A stretch of 64,000 nt of DNA from Sesamum alatum (taxonomy: Eukaryota; Streptophyta; Magnoliopsida; Lamiales; Pedaliaceae), in assembly GCA_034509735.1 (NCBI GenBank), contig JACGWO010000011.1:24846979-24910978 (forward strand). The letters run 5' to 3'. The notes under the pieces were generated by a model. That model was not told the DNA's origin. It saw only the letters and a program-made list of their open reading frames with translations, and did not search any database. This document shows positions 11,026 to 23,475 of this stretch, in pieces; the stretch's first letter is position 1; each line of letters starts with the position of its first letter. A program made the translations under genes and the position numbers.

Positions 11026-11589
11026 CTATATAGGCTCACCATGAGATGTCTAATAGTAATAATTTTTCTTAAAACCTTTCTTATAGAGGTCGCATGTCAC
11101 CTCCTCTATGAATTTGTACTTACGATTTTTACATATACTACATGGACAACGAATTTTCTCCCCATCCATAAAATCATCTTGTGAAAGCCTAGTCTATAAA
11201 CTCAATGACCCCATCTGTAAATTCTTTTGTAAGATGACGATTACTGGGTACATTCGTCTCATACATACATTTTCTCAATTCTCTCAACATCTTGTTCCAA
11301 AATCAACAAATATTATACATATTCATTAACATACATACATACATAAAAAACTAAAAATTTCAAGAATAAAATGAATATATATAAATAAACTAATAAAAAT
11401 TTTGCACTACCCTTAATGTAAGTCAGCTAAATGTCCAAATATGTGACTCGTTGTACTAACGTGATCATTAACGGTCTAATACAAAGATTGATTAAAAAAT
11501 CGGTTGTGTTGATGAAAGGAGAGAAGAGGAAGAACTTGTTGGATGATTATAAAAATAAGTGTGAAAAAGAATGAAGTTTTTCTTATGTT

Positions 11590-12250
11590 ACGCTTTTTGC
11601 AATGGATTTGCAATGGACTTTACAACGGAATGATATTTCCGCTGCAAAATCAGTTGCAAAATATAAAGAATTTTATAATAGTGGATTACAGCTGTTACAA
11701 AAATATTGCAACGGATCAAAACCGTTGCAAATCCAATGACTCAATAATTAATGCCTACAGTTGTATGTACGGATTGCAATGACTTCATAGGTCGTTGCAA
11801 TACCGTTGCAAAATTGTCGGCAAGTTTTGCAACGGACAATTTTCCGTCGCTAAATCTGTTGCAAATCACAATATTCACTTTTGCAACGACACGTTTTCGT
11901 TGCAAAGTCCGTTGCACATATTTTGCAACGGATTTAACTAGAATTTTCGTTCTATAGTATGCAACGAAAGATTTCCGTGCAAAAACCATTGGAAGTTTGC
12001 AACGGAATTGATCGTTGCAAGATTTTGCCACGACTTTTGCAACGACTTATATTGAATGTGGGACATCTTAAAGTTGACCAAATTTTGCAATGGAATATTG
12101 CAATGGGTGGTCCATTGCAAATATCATTGTTAATTTGCAACGAAAATGTTAAAAAAAGAATCAAAATCCGTTGCAAAATCGTAGCAAAAGTCGTTGCAAA
12201 TTTGTAACGAATTGGTCCGTTGCAAAATATCCGTTGCTATAGCCCTGTTT
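11590..12250. repeat. CACTA subterminal repeats, right
   Basis: Same CGTTGCAAA-type core as on the left, again in both orientations, reaching almost to the right terminus. The symmetry supports the element boundaries. Confidence 0.75.
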
Positions 12251-12496
12251 TTTTGTAGTGTGTGTTTTTTCAAAATGAAGCAATGTACCCCCTTAGGGGG
12301 TAAATTGCTTCATTTTGGAAAACACAGGGGGTAAATTATTTCATTTTAAAAAATACAAGGGAGTAAATTGCTATTTATTTTTTCATAGGGGAGTAATTTG
12401 CACATTTACAATATCAAAGGGGGTTGCTTGCATTTTTCTCTTTTTAAATATAGGGGAGTTTTATACGACTTGATCTTTCTTTTTCTTCATCCAAAG

Positions 12497-12844
12497 TAGG
12501 GGTGGCAACGAGTCGAGCTCGAGCTCAATTTTGAAGGGTATGGCTCGAGCTCGAGGTCGATTTTGAAGGGTACGACTCGAGCTTGACGAGCTCGTACAGT
12601 TCGAGCTCGAGCTCGTAATTATTTGTAATTTTTTAATTATTGGTATAATTTTTTAATAAAATTATATTATTATAAATTATAATAGTATAGAATATGTATA
12701 TATATAAATTAATTGTTAGGACTTGTTAATTTAAAAAATTAGAAGAGATTACAAAAAAAATATTAAAATATAACATAGAATTTATATGTGTCATATTAAA
12801 AAAAATATTAAAACTTACTAAATTGTTGATTAAGCTTGTTGATT

Positions 12845-12890
<46 letters not shown>

Positions 12891-13406
12891 CATTATTATT
12901 ATTATTATGATCATCATCATCATCGTCGTCATCATCATCTTTAGATTAATTCATGGGAATCACTAAGTTTTAACATAAATTTATAAGTAAAACTTATAGA
13001 TTGTATAATGTATATTATGTATTTTGTCAATTTAAAAGTATAAGATGTTATAAATAGATATTAAATATAAACATAAAATTTATGTATCATATTAAATAAT
13101 TATTTTAAAAAGATATTATAATTTGCTAAATTATTGATTAAGTTTATTTTTATATAAATTATAAAAGTTAAATGTATAAATAAATGTATAAATGTATAAA
13201 CATATAAAAATTCTACAAATAAAAAAATATATAAAAAAATTAAAAAAAAAAGCTCGCGAGCTTGACGAACAGTGTATATTGAGCTCGAGCTCGAATTTTT
13301 CGAGCTCAAAATCCAGCTCGCAAGCTTCGATTCGAGCTCGAGTTGAGCTCAAAATCAAGCTGGCTCGTGAAGCTCGCGAGCCGACTTGACTCGCCTGCCA
13401 CCCCTA
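12497..13406. mobile_element. Non-autonomous hAT-like element (TIR TAGGGGTGGCA)
   Basis: The ends are TAGGGGTGGCA and TGCCACCCCTA, and the 8-bp sequence ATCCAAAG flanks them at 12489-12496 and 13407-13414. An exact 8-bp target duplication with short inverted ends is the mark of hAT elements. Both subterminal zones carry repeated CGAGCTCGAGCTC blocks in inverted orientation. The middle is AT-rich with an ATT microsatellite (about 12846-12908). It has no transposase, so mobility would depend on a helper. Confidence 0.88.
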
Positions 13407-13414
13407 ATCCAAAG

Positions 13415-13453
13415 GAAGCTTCGCGAGCCGGCTTGACTTGCCTGCCACCCCTA
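13415..13453. repeat. Extra copy of the hAT-like right terminus
   Basis: Directly after the right target duplication, a 39-bp sequence repeats the element's right end (GCGAGCCGGCTTGACTTGCC then TGCCACCCCTA) with a few changes, and is followed by ATCCAAAC, nearly the same target sequence. This looks like a tandem duplication of terminus plus target site. Confidence 0.8.
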
Positions 13454-13643
13454 ATCCAAACGAATTAAAAAAGAAAAAGAAAAAAGAGAAGCAAGAATAT
13501 GAAGTTGCCAATCTTTTAAGTTTCTTTCTCATGGCCAGCATTTCTCGGACTAGAAGATATTTAAAGGGCAAGAAAACCGCGGGACACGGGCTCCAACAGG
13601 CTAACTATCAACAGCTCTCCTCCTTCACTCTCTTTCACTTCCC

Positions 13644-15274
13644 ATGGCAAGTTTCCTGCCTTTTACTTCCATCACCCCTCAAACTTCCCACCCAAACCGT
13701 CGGCGCCAAATAGTTCACAAACCCCGATTCCTCGCAAAGAACCCTACCACAAACCCATCAGCCAAAACCTCAGGATCCCAGCCCGAAAATCTGCTGCTCA
13801 AAATCGCCTGGTACGGCTCTGAGTTCCTCGGCGTAGCTGCTTCTCTCCTCCGCACTCCGCCGAAAACTGGGGATGACGACGGAGCTAGTTCAGAGCTTTC
13901 TGTTGATGGGTTCGGAAGGATTGATCGAGCTGCCGCTGTTGACAGCATCAAAGAGGACTTCCAGAGATCCTATTTTGTCACAGGTATTTTTTGTAGTTAT
14001 TGATTTGTGAGGTAATTGTAGTTTAGTCTTGCTGTTGAGGCCTCGGGATGTCGAAGTTACAACTTCCTCTGTGGATAAAGTTAACCCTTATATATATTAT
14101 GTTGCAAGATCATGACAATTATTATTTTGTCTTTCTAGAATTACTGAGATTGTTCTTTCAAGTTTGTAATTTTTTACATACCGTCATTTAGATTGCTTGT
14201 AATGTTTAAAAGATTTATGGGAATGTTAATGTTGTAAGTTTAGAAAGAAAGGAATGCGATTAACTTAAGATGCTTTAACGGCAGAAATTTTTATAATTTC
14301 GAAAGCAAGATAGTTAGTAATTGGGATAACTTGTAAGGGTTAATTCTTATAGTTACTGTAATTATTTGCTGTACTTTTTTCTAATGGAATTATAAAGATT
14401 TACAATGTTTACATACCACTTCATTTTCTTTAGACTTGCAGTGATACTTAGAAATTTATGGAATATTAATTTTACAAATATAGAGGTGCAGTTAACTTAG
14501 GTTTCATTAGCTGCAGAAATCTAGGTCTCTTTTAGGACTAATCTTATGTTGCAAATGTACAGGAAATCTGGCAGTTGATGCTTATGAAGAGGACTGTGAG
14601 TTTGCTGATCCAGCCGGTTCGTTCAGAGGGCTAAGTCGGTTCAAACGAAACTGTACCAATTTTGGATATCTGCTTGAGCAGTCAAATATGAAACTTATGA
14701 AATGGGAGGATTTTGAGGTGATCTCAACAACATTAATTTTCTGTTCAAGTAGTTCTTGATAAACATGTTTGTAGTTCAAGGGTTATGTCCGTTTATGGTA
14801 CTAGACCATTAGTTAGAGACTTCTTATGTCGATCTTGCTCCGGAACAGGATAAAGGAATCGGGCACTGGCGTTTCAGCTGTGTCATGTTGTTTCCATGGA
14901 AGCCGATTCTATCGGGTATTGTATACAACTCAACTCCGTGGGAGAAATTTCAACTGCATTGCTGCTGTGTATTTCCAACATCATACAGAACTCATTATAG
15001 GTATATTCCATGATTGTTTTTTGATGTTTGGTTCTTGAATTTCTTGCAGCCACTGGCTATACAGAGTATTTCTTTGATGAAAAATCTGGAAAAGTATGCA
15101 GGTATTGCTGTTGTACTCTTATTCTTCCTCTTCATTCTGTATCCTTGTACTTAGCCTGTGCGTTAAACTTTCAGGCATGTCGAACACTGGAACGTTCCCA
15201 AAATGGCTCTTTTGAAGCAAATTTTACGGCCTAGCAGGGGGCGTAAGGGCAAGAAATCCAGCTCAGAGAAATAA
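13644..15274 (+). CDS. DUF2358 (NTF2/SnoaL-like) protein, probably plastid-targeted
   Basis: Five exons with GT-AG introns join in frame: 13644-13983, 14563-14717, 14849-14915, 15050-15101 and 15175-15274, giving 237 residues. Residues 1 to about 50 are rich in Ser, Thr, Pro and Arg with few acids, as in a plastid transit peptide. The DUF2358 domain begins near residue 93 (RAAAVDSIKEDFQRSYFVTG) and continues through AYEEDCEFADPAGSFRG, RFKRNCTNFG and WEDFEDKGIGHWRFSC, to HVEHWNVPKMALLKQILRPS near the end. The family has an NTF2-like cone fold and no established reaction. The start is the first ATG giving a transit-like leader. No stop or splice defect is seen, so it is probably an active gene. 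The C-terminal tail is short and basic (GRKGKKSSSEK). Transposons crowd it on both sides. Confidence 0.88.
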
Positions 15275-15898
15275 GATGGGGGCTCTGACGTTAAGTATGA
15301 CAAAAAGTACCTCTCCCCGTTGACAGTATGGTGCTCGTTTTTAGATCAAAACACGGGCGTTGATCGTTATGATTTCTTACCACTATTAAGGAGCATCATA
15401 CGAAGGCGAGTGACTAAGAGTGTCATGTATTTATCGCTTGTCTTTTACATGTATATATATACACAAGACATATACGCAAGAGCGCACAGGTTTGATCATG
15501 CACTGGAGTTGATGGAATGATAAAATACATACAAAAAGATTAGCTTACTCGAGTTCGATTCATGATCGTTTCTATAAAATTTCTTTCAAATATAATATTC
15601 AAAGTCGTATATTCGTCTGGATTTAATCCATTTATCCCTCTAATTACAGTGATGTGATACGTAAGTTTCCCGTTTACGTCATCTATTGGTTTTGAAGTGG
15701 CCGGAGTCACGTGGCTCAATGTGATATTTGGCTTTGTTATTTGTATCCACCTTCCCTGAGTTTGTGTTTATCGGCGTTCGCCTCTCAAAAGTTTTAATTT
15801 TTGGTAAAAACTTCCTTTATAGTTTTATGTCAAAATTCTATCAAAATTTGATTGAAAACTAAAATAATAGTAAACTAATATATATATATATATATATA
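15275..15898. other. DUF2358 gene 3' flank with (TA)n tract
   Basis: Contains the presumed 3' UTR and flank of the gene, AT-rich, without another gene. A (TA)n run at 15873-15898 served as insertion target of Tat-2 (duplication ATATA). Confidence 0.6.
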
Positions 15899-16215
15899 TG
15901 ATATGGGAAAAATTGAATACTATGACCTTTCAGATCTATTTGTTTCGTTGTTTTTTTCTTGTCCCCCTTTTCTTCTTTCAAACCTGAGCATTTATAGGCA
16001 GGATAGCAGACTTGTATCAAATATGGGAAAATCTTACAGCTATCTAACTAGATCTTGATTGGGTTCTATGAGAGATTCGCTCCAAACATAGAGAGAGAGA
16101 GCATACTCTTTTTTTGGTAATCCTGTTAGATTCTTCCTGGCACATTTGTCAGGGTACGAGGGGGCATCATCTTGTACCTTGGTACAACCTATGACGTGCC
16201 TCTAGTCGTGGTTTC
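15899..16215 (-). repeat. Tat-2 3' LTR, left part (split)
   Basis: This segment matches the right LTR from its TGATATG end through AACCTATGA.GTGCCTCTAGTCGTGG; the match stops at GTTTC, where copia A is inserted, and resumes at 25721. Confidence 0.9.
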
Positions 16216-18436
16216 TGTTAAATAGGTGATCAGAAAGTTAATTGAATTGACGGTTTTGCGTTCTATTTAGCAATATTTATTAAAGTAATATTGACTCGAT
16301 GAATATAGTAAGTATTCATCCTTGGTAGTATGTGTTTGTTGTGCTTACTAATTACGTTAAACAGAGTTTTAACGTCACAACAAATACCCGCAGATCAATT
16401 GGATAACCCATGTAGTTGGGCTGCGCATTGGATGACAGCTATGAAACCAACTTCTGAGGGTTGGTCTGGAATGTTCCAAGTCGAGGACCTCGAGACAGGC
16501 AATCGAGGGTCCTATGGAGACGTGCATTCATTGGATGAGTGTCGTGTTTCATCGGCGACAGACGTTGGACGTTTATGCAATAATAGTGGGTTAGTTGACA
16601 AGGGTGTCAGCTGACTGAACTGACTCGCGGGAATCGTCATATGGAAGCCTTGGAGGCTTGGTCGTTATGACTGGAATTCTCGGCTCCGATAGTACGAGGT
16701 TAGTCCTCGAACTTGAGGAATCATGACAGTCACATGCATATGAAGGTTGTATCTAGGATCTGGCAAGAGATGTCCGTATCTGATATATGTTCATTATAAG
16801 CTTTATCCAGTGCAGTCAGAATATATATTGAGAACGGTGGATTCCAAGATAGGAACCATCACCTGTCAGTATATGACAGTCGAGTCTCCTATGTGCTCTG
16901 AGATGGTTTAAGCTCTTTAAGTCTGTGGCCACAACGATTGGTCGAGTAAGGAATGGTTTTCTACGTTGATCAATAGAGCAAACATGTCTCGAGTTATTGA
17001 GCATAGTTGTCTAGTCCAGGATGGGAACCGACGCTCAATTCCATGCCCTAGACTTAGATCGGGAGACGGATGATGGAAGGATCGTACTCGTATGGTACTC
17101 GGGGGCAGAAACGTTCACGCCAACATTCACTTAGTCTCTAGTGCCATGGACCGTTGCTAGACGGCCACCTATGGTGACAGACGTTTTTCGATTAATGGTT
17201 AATTGGAAAATAGTTAATTAAATTAGATTTAATTGATCAATTGTGTTAGACACAAGCCCAAGTCTAGCTGAGGGTGAACCTAAAGAGTCACACACAAATC
17301 ACTATGGAATTGGTAGAATTAATTTGGAATTAATTCTAGAAGAAGTGAATTAATTTAATTAGATTAAATTAATTCAAGGAGAAAAATGATTGGATCATTT
17401 ATTGAAAAATCCATTTGATGGATGGTCCAAGAGTTAATTAATTGGATTAGTTAATTTTTGGATTTAGAACCTTTAAATTAATTGGATTAATTTATCGGGT
17501 TTGGATTAATTAATTGATTGGATCAATTAATTAGAGTTCGGACTTATGTTTATTTAATTGGATTAAATAAACTTATGGGCTTCAATTGAATTGAGATTAA
17601 TTGGATTAATTAATGCCCAATGGACTTTGTTTGGACTTAATTTAATTAGATTAGATAAAAGTCCAAGACTAGTAATCCTAGTCCGTGGAAAAATTCAATT
17701 TATAGCAAGTGAAGGAGGAATTAAAATCTTCCACATGTGAGGCACATGTGACCAGCCTTTATATGGTTTGGTGGGTTGTTTTATTTGTATAATGGTGCAT
17801 GGTTATGTAAAGAGTGGTGAGTGTATGTAGGTTGCTCTGGAAGTTAACTATAGAAGTTGAATTTTGAATTCAACAACTCTACATACACAAAACCATTCAC
17901 ATAACTTGTATGGCTTGGTCTTGCACGAATTTTTCCATCAAAAACTCTCCAAAAACTTTGAAAAAAATTCTCCTTCTTGTGTTCATACATTTTGGAAAGG
18001 TTTGAACTAAAACATTCCAAAAGCACTAATCAATAGTGTTGTTTTGGATTATTTCTTCTTCTTCTTCTTCTTCTCTACTTCTATCTAGCAATAGATTTAG
18101 GGATACACTCTTCTATGGTGTGGTGTGGACAAATTAGAGGGATTCTAATTTGGATCCTCAAGTGAACGGTAGGAGAAACGGAAAGGGAACAACGCTAGAA
18201 ACCGGTTCTACGTGCAACGAACATAAAGTTGGTTTTCTTTATGTTTTCATGTATCTTTTGTTTTTTAATCCTTTAGCCACATGTCCAACATCTTCTCCTT
18301 CTTTATTTATGATATGACAAACACCGAATGCCTGGGAACTTCAAAGGGATCACCCCTTTGAACCCGTTTTAATTATGCTTTAAATTCACGTATTTTACGC
18401 TTCCGTTGCGTTCCCGGACTGTACCCAATTCTTTCA
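16216..18436 (+). repeat. Copia A 5' LTR
   Basis: 2221 bp, starting TGTTAAATAGGTGATCAG and ending ATTCTTTCA. It includes many TTAATTGGATTAATT blocks (17300-17700), a (TTC)n run near 18052-18075 and a conserved block CTAGTGCCATGGACCGT near 17140 shared with the other copia LTRs in the window. By eye it is about 95% identical to the 3' LTR over the stretches compared. Confidence 0.9.
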
Positions 18437-18437
18437 T

Positions 18438-18455
18438 TGGTATCAAAGCCTGGTT
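18438..18455 (+). other. Copia A primer binding site (tRNA-Met type)
   Basis: TGGTATCAAAGCCTGG begins one base after the LTR; TGGTATCAGAGC is complementary to the 3' end of plant initiator tRNA-Met, with one difference here. Confidence 0.85.
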
Positions 18456-19275
18456 CGATGTTGTGGCTATAGGATTTACATGTTATTATGTGTTGAGCAT
18501 GTCGAACATGTTTAAATTGCTTTTGGAAAGCATGTTTATGGCTTTAAAGCATGATAATATGTGTAGAAAATATGTGTTAATTTTGCTTTTAAAATTATGG
18601 ATATCCATGCATTTTTTAGAATTGGATTTTATGTAAATGCATGTTTATGTTTCAGTTTTACAGCAGAAATTTAAGAAAAAAAGGAAAAAGTGAAAAACAG
18701 TGCCGGCTGCCCGGCAAAGGCAGCAGGCGCGCAGGCGGCCGCGCGGGCACGGCCGGCCGGCAGCACTGTTTTATGCCGTTTTTGCCGTTTTTTTCAAAAA
18801 ATTGGATTTTCCTGATTTCTGCTAGTTTTCTGAAATTATTAATTTTGGCATATTTTAATTTTAGTTATATTTGATTTTTCTAAAATTATTTTTTGTTCCT
18901 TAGATTATTTTGGAAATGGTTTCCAAACAAACAAAAAAAAATATTTTTTACATTGGATGTATAGTTGATATCCATATTTTTAATTGCATTATTAATATGT
19001 TATTTTCTGCATTTTTTATGTTTATTGTTTTAGATATTGGATATCTAATTATAATTGCATGGGATGTATTTATATGCTTGGCATGCTTATATTTGATATA
19101 AATGTGTTTTGATAAACAATAAGGACGATCATTAGCTCATTGGCCTATGTATGGTTTAATTTATTGTTGGGTGAGGCCTGCGTGCCTCTTTGTTTTTATT
19201 TATTCTTTTGTTTTTAGCCTTGGAATAATAAAGCTTTCTTCATCTCTATTAATGTACTCCCCCGGACTTATGATT

Positions 19276-19315
<40 letters not shown>

Positions 19316-20301
19316 GTTGTAATGAGAGTAGATTAGGTTGTGAGGATTTATTTTATTAAATGTTAGCTTCCATGGAGATGAAGGCCCAAAAGCGGTTCGT
19401 TGGACGGAGCCCACGACAGAAGGCCCAAGAAAAACAAAAGGGATTTACAAGGCCCCATTAGAATGATAATGGGATGTAAAAATTGTAATAGTGTAGGCCT
19501 ACCCTAGTTTGACCATTGATCCACTGCGGGCTCAGTGGATCACTTAGAATTGGGCTTGTGATCATCCTAACAGGGGTGTGCTAGGATTATTTTGCATGTG
19601 TTTATGTTTTATGCTTTGATGTATGGTGTGTTTGGAATGCATCATATTACGTTTAATGTATGAAACTTGAGCATGCAAAATACTAATAATGATGAGGTCT
19701 CGGTCTTAATAAACTATAACTCTCACTTGGATGGTCCAAGTAAATATTAGGCCCAAAATGGAATTAAATCAAATGGTTTGATTATTTCAAGCCTTCCATC
19801 CATAACAATGTAGTAAGGAAGCTACTTTCACCCATTCGTGGTCTCACGAGTCGTGGCACGTTTGGAATGGAAACAAGCTGTGCTATTGTTATGAACAAAG
19901 GAATATGCTCTTGTTTCCCTGTCTCACGAGTCGTGGGGGGCGACAGTTGAGATATGATTTGGTTGATGGGTCGGGCCTAACGCTGAGTAACATGATTCGC
20001 TTAGAGTCCTCGGGATCATGTGAAGAAGTGAGGCAAAATAGTTTGGGGATCTCATTGGATGAGAATGGTGTTGGATACCTCCCACAAAGCCTATCCTATG
20101 TGAAATCGTAAAAGCGGGGCATGGAGAATTTGCGTTTGTGGACTCCAAGCCCACTAGGAAATGATTTTCCGAAAACCCCACTTGAGAGTGGTGGGCTTTT
20201 TGAAGAAATAGTGGGAGAGGTTAATGACTAAAGACCAAGTCTTAACTTGAATTCAATATTATAATAATCTACTAAATTTCTATTTTACATTTTGAATGTA
20301 G
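18456..20301. other. Copia A leader between primer site and gag
   Basis: About 1.85 kb without a recognisable gene. It includes a GC-rich patch (18690-18770) and a 35-base poly-T run at 19277-19311. Short open frames here have no domain. It resembles the long untranslated leader of large copia elements. Confidence 0.55.
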
Positions 20302-21100
20302 ATGTCTAAGTATCCACTCGCTGTAATTGTTGAGACTAATAAATTTGACGGAACAAACTATAATGATTGGCTGTGAAATATGATGATTGTCCTAGATTTC
20401 GAAAACCAGGCTTACGTTCTGGATAAGCCTCTTCCTCGGGTCTTGCCAGAGGGGTCCTCGTCAGAAGAGCGTTTGACGTTCAATGACTGGCAAGAGGATA
20501 ACCGCAAGGTCCGCAGGATCATACTGGCATCCATGACTAATGAGATCTATAAGCAGTATATGCGGTACCGGACCGGCATATTAGATATGCTGCGACGAAG
20601 GCATTTTTTGGAGCTAAGATGACAGAAGGGTTGTCTGTACACCAGCATGGAGTGATGATGCTATCCCTACTGGAGAAGATCAAAGACCTCCGAGCTGATC
20701 TTGGAAAAGAGACGTACATCGACGTGATCCTTTAGTCTCTCCCTCCCTCTTTTGACTCGTTTATCGTTAACAATAACATGAATGGGCTTGAAAAAAACCT
20801 TCATGAGTTGATAAACATGTTGGTCTAATACGAGGCAATGATTTAAAAGTCTGCGCCGTCTGTATTGGTGGGGGAGGCTTCGACCTCAAGAGCGAAAGGC
20901 AAAGGGGCCGGACGCTGGAGGAGGAAGAAGGGTAAGACAGAATCAGCCGCTGCAAGTGCACATAGCGCTCCTGTTGCCATGCTGGGCATGGGCAAAGGAA
21001 AGAGGAAGGCGGTTCGGCAGTCAAGGATTGCAAAAGATGTTTGCATATATTGTAGTGAAAAGGGGCATTAGAAGAGGGAGTGTCCTAAAATCCTCTCCAA
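20302..21100 (+). pseudogene. Copia A gag remnant with CCHC knuckle
   Basis: From the ATG at 20302 (MSKYPLAVIVETNKFDGTNY) the frame shows the copia gag start with the NKFDGTNYNDW motif, then meets a TGA where Trp is expected. The central gag helices (KVRRIILASMTNEIYKQY and HGVMMLSLLEKIKDLRADLG) follow in shifted frames. A basic segment leads to the zinc knuckle CIYCSEKGHXKREC (about 21043-21086), where X is a stop replacing a Lys-type codon. Gag would form the virus-like particle; this copy is disrupted by several stops. Confidence 0.8.
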
Positions 21101-21498
21101 CCAAGGTACATTTGATTTGAGCTTTAACATGATTATTATTTTACTCTTGGATATTGGATACCAGCTGTAGAGCTTATATCTGCAAATGGTTTGCAGGTGA
21201 TCGAAAGGAGTAGAAAGCTAAGACGGAGATGGTTCTAAAGTTAGGCAATGGCTAGGCTATTGCCATAGAAGCTATAGGACTAGTAAGGCTTAGCTATTCG
21301 TGATTATGTTAGGATAGAGTTGATAGGTCACAATTATGTAACCTAGCATGATCAAACTTATGTTTTTATATTGTTGGACAATTAGGATTACATCTTTTTG
21401 ATCAATGAAAGTTTCTTTTATTTGACAAAGAATGATTATTTTTGTCTGTGAGGTTGTTTGCATAATTGTTTCAATACTATCCCATAATTAGATTATGA

Positions 21499-23460
21499 AT
21501 GCTCAAAACAAATGATGAAATGGATAATCAAGATAAACTCATAGATTTGGCATGCAAACTAGGTCACATTCCTCTAGATAGGATAAGAAGGTTAGTAGAT
21601 TCAATGAGTCTCGAAATAGACAATTTGAGCCTGCTAGCTTGCAAGTCCTTCCTGAGCAGGAAGATGGCCAAGAAGCTCTTTGTAGGACAAAGTATGCTTG
21701 CTAGTGGTCTGTTGGATTGGATCCAGTCAGACATCTATAGGTCACTGAATACACAAGACCAGAAGAGGGTTCACAAGTCTAAGGACCTTCGAAAGGTTCA
21801 GGGAATTAGATTTGAAGTGGGAACCGAACTAGTTGCAAAATTAACCTTCGATTGGATCGAGTAGTGTGTATTTAGTGGGAGCTCTTGATATATCTAAATG
21901 GGAATGGAATTCTCACTCAGTGGAATTCTTCATGGAACGCCACAATTGATCGGCGTCTTTGATAAAGGAGGAATCGAACCTTGTTGGACATGGTTCGGTT
22001 GGTGTTTTCACTGAAGTACCTTGGCCCATCCAGGTGTGTTCTTAAGACAGTAGCCAAGTTGTAAAACATGGAACTTTCTAAAGATCGTGGCCTATACGCC
22101 ATATTGGATATGGCATGGCAAGCTTGTATCCTACAAAGTACTTGAGTATGTAGGATGGTCGTGCATACATCAAGGGACTAGTGGGAGGCAAACTAGGTCT
22201 GCACAGGTTCATATGTTGTCCTAAGGGAAATTGGATTTCAGAGGATAACTGGTGTAAGGAGTAGCTCCTTGAGGAATCAAGTAGAACGACACCTCAGTAC
22301 GATATAGCAAACATAATTTGTAATCAAGTTTTCCTACTAACTATATTTCCAGTTCTCCTAAGGATGACCAGAATATCCTAGATAACTGAGAGGTACAGGT
22401 TTCTGGGTCAGTCCGGTCAATTGGATTATAATCTAAAAGGCATAAGGAGAAGCAATGTTGGACATTGGATTGAATCAATGGCTTGGACCCATGTAATTCG
22501 ACATGGAGTTCAAACTAGGTTTGAAACTCTATGAAACTGGAATATTCATTTTGATGAGTTCATGCGGGGTATGACTCGATCAGCAACAAGCTTTGAGGGT
22601 CAGTGGGAGTTTAGTTGTGTTCCTAGTATTTAAGTTTGTAACGTCTTATTCATTTGGAATGAATTTAAGATGTTAGGAAACATTGAAACACGAATGTTGT
22701 TCACGCAATTCTCCATGAAAGGAATTGGATTCCTATATATAGGGTTAAGCTGTCCAAGACTCAGTCAGGGTTGACTGATGAGGATGCTTAGATGTTTGAC
22801 ATCCCCTACGTCTTTGCCGTAAGTAGCATGGGCATGTTGTTTGGTGCATTAGACCTGATGTTGTGTATGCTTTTGGCATAACAACGGAAATTGGGTGTGT
22901 ACGAAGGGGGCACTAGACTGTTGTTGAGAACAATCTTTAATACCTGAATAAGGATTAAAGAAGTGTTCTTGATGCACGTTCTATGGAGAATTGATTTTGG
23001 AAGGCTATAGCGATACTAGCTTCCAGGATCATGTGAATAATATCTAGTCTCAGTATGAACATATATTCAGGCTTAATGGTAAGGTGGTGGCTTGGAAAGG
23101 TTTCAAGCAGGAAACCACGACGGACCATGAAAGTTGAATGTATGGCAACTTTAGAAGTTGCTCTGGAGAGTGGTTTGGATGAAAAACCACATCCAATAGT
23201 TGGGTGTGGTGCCTAGCACAGGCTAGCCAGTAGTTACCTTAGAGGATAACAACATGGCTTTAGCGCAAGCTAAAGGATCGAGATCTCATCACGGATCCAG
23301 GAAAATTCTTAGACAGTACCATTTGCTTGGAGCAATGGTATGAAGATGTGCAGTTGGACCGCATCATCTTGGCAGAAATAAGGTAAACCCATGAGACCGA
23401 GCCGGATATTGCAGATTACTCATGCTCAGATAAGTCTGAGTGACATGGGTCATTGGCTTT
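21499..23460 (+). pseudogene. Copia A pol remnants (pre-integrase, integrase, RNase H)
   Basis: The frame at 21499-21864 holds the GAG-pre-integrase zinc region (LACKLGHIPLDRIRRLVDSM, then ARKSFL-type sequence with its CxxC pair damaged) and KKLFVGQS. Integrase fragments follow to about 22250, in which GGIEPCWTWFG corresponds to the RRNRTLLDM helix. Near 23060-23130 NGKVVAWKGFKQETTTDH recalls the end of copia RNase H. Most of integrase and RT is absent or unreadable. A purine-rich AAGTGAAGA just before 23476 is the likely polypurine tract. Confidence 0.7.
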
Positions 23461-23475
23461 AGGTCAAGTGAAGAT

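Larger units (their letters stand above)
7612..12260 (-). mobile_element. CACTA (En/Spm) DNA transposon, internally deleted
   Basis: The left end reads CACTACAAAAAAACAG and the right end CTGTTTTTTTGTAGTG, a classic CACTA terminal inverted repeat. TGT flanks both ends (7609-7611 and 12261-12263), the 3-bp duplication expected for this superfamily. Both subterminal zones are packed with CGTTGCAAA-type motifs in both orientations. A transposase remnant lies on the minus strand at 10422-11025. At 4.6 kb with only the two ends of that gene, it is a deletion derivative that would depend on a helper. Confidence 0.92.
7530..12445. mobile_element. Foldback (palindromic) element split by the CACTA insertion
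   Basis: The arm at 7530-7611 (TTTACCCCCCATATGATATTG, then CCCCCTATGAAAAATAAAAAG) is matched in inverted orientation at about 12345-12445 (CTTTTTTCATAGGGGAGTAATTTGC type sequence). The remaining part, 12264-12345, is a second inverted copy with a nearly perfect hairpin at about 12274-12322. Apart from the CACTA element inserted between 7611 and 12261 the unit would be roughly 260 bp, typical of a non-autonomous MITE-like palindrome. Its own target-site duplication was not resolved. Confidence 0.6.

Noticed and set aside
12726..12938. Minus-strand frame with a long Met/Ile run
   Set aside because: It is the translation of the ATT microsatellite inside the hAT-like element.
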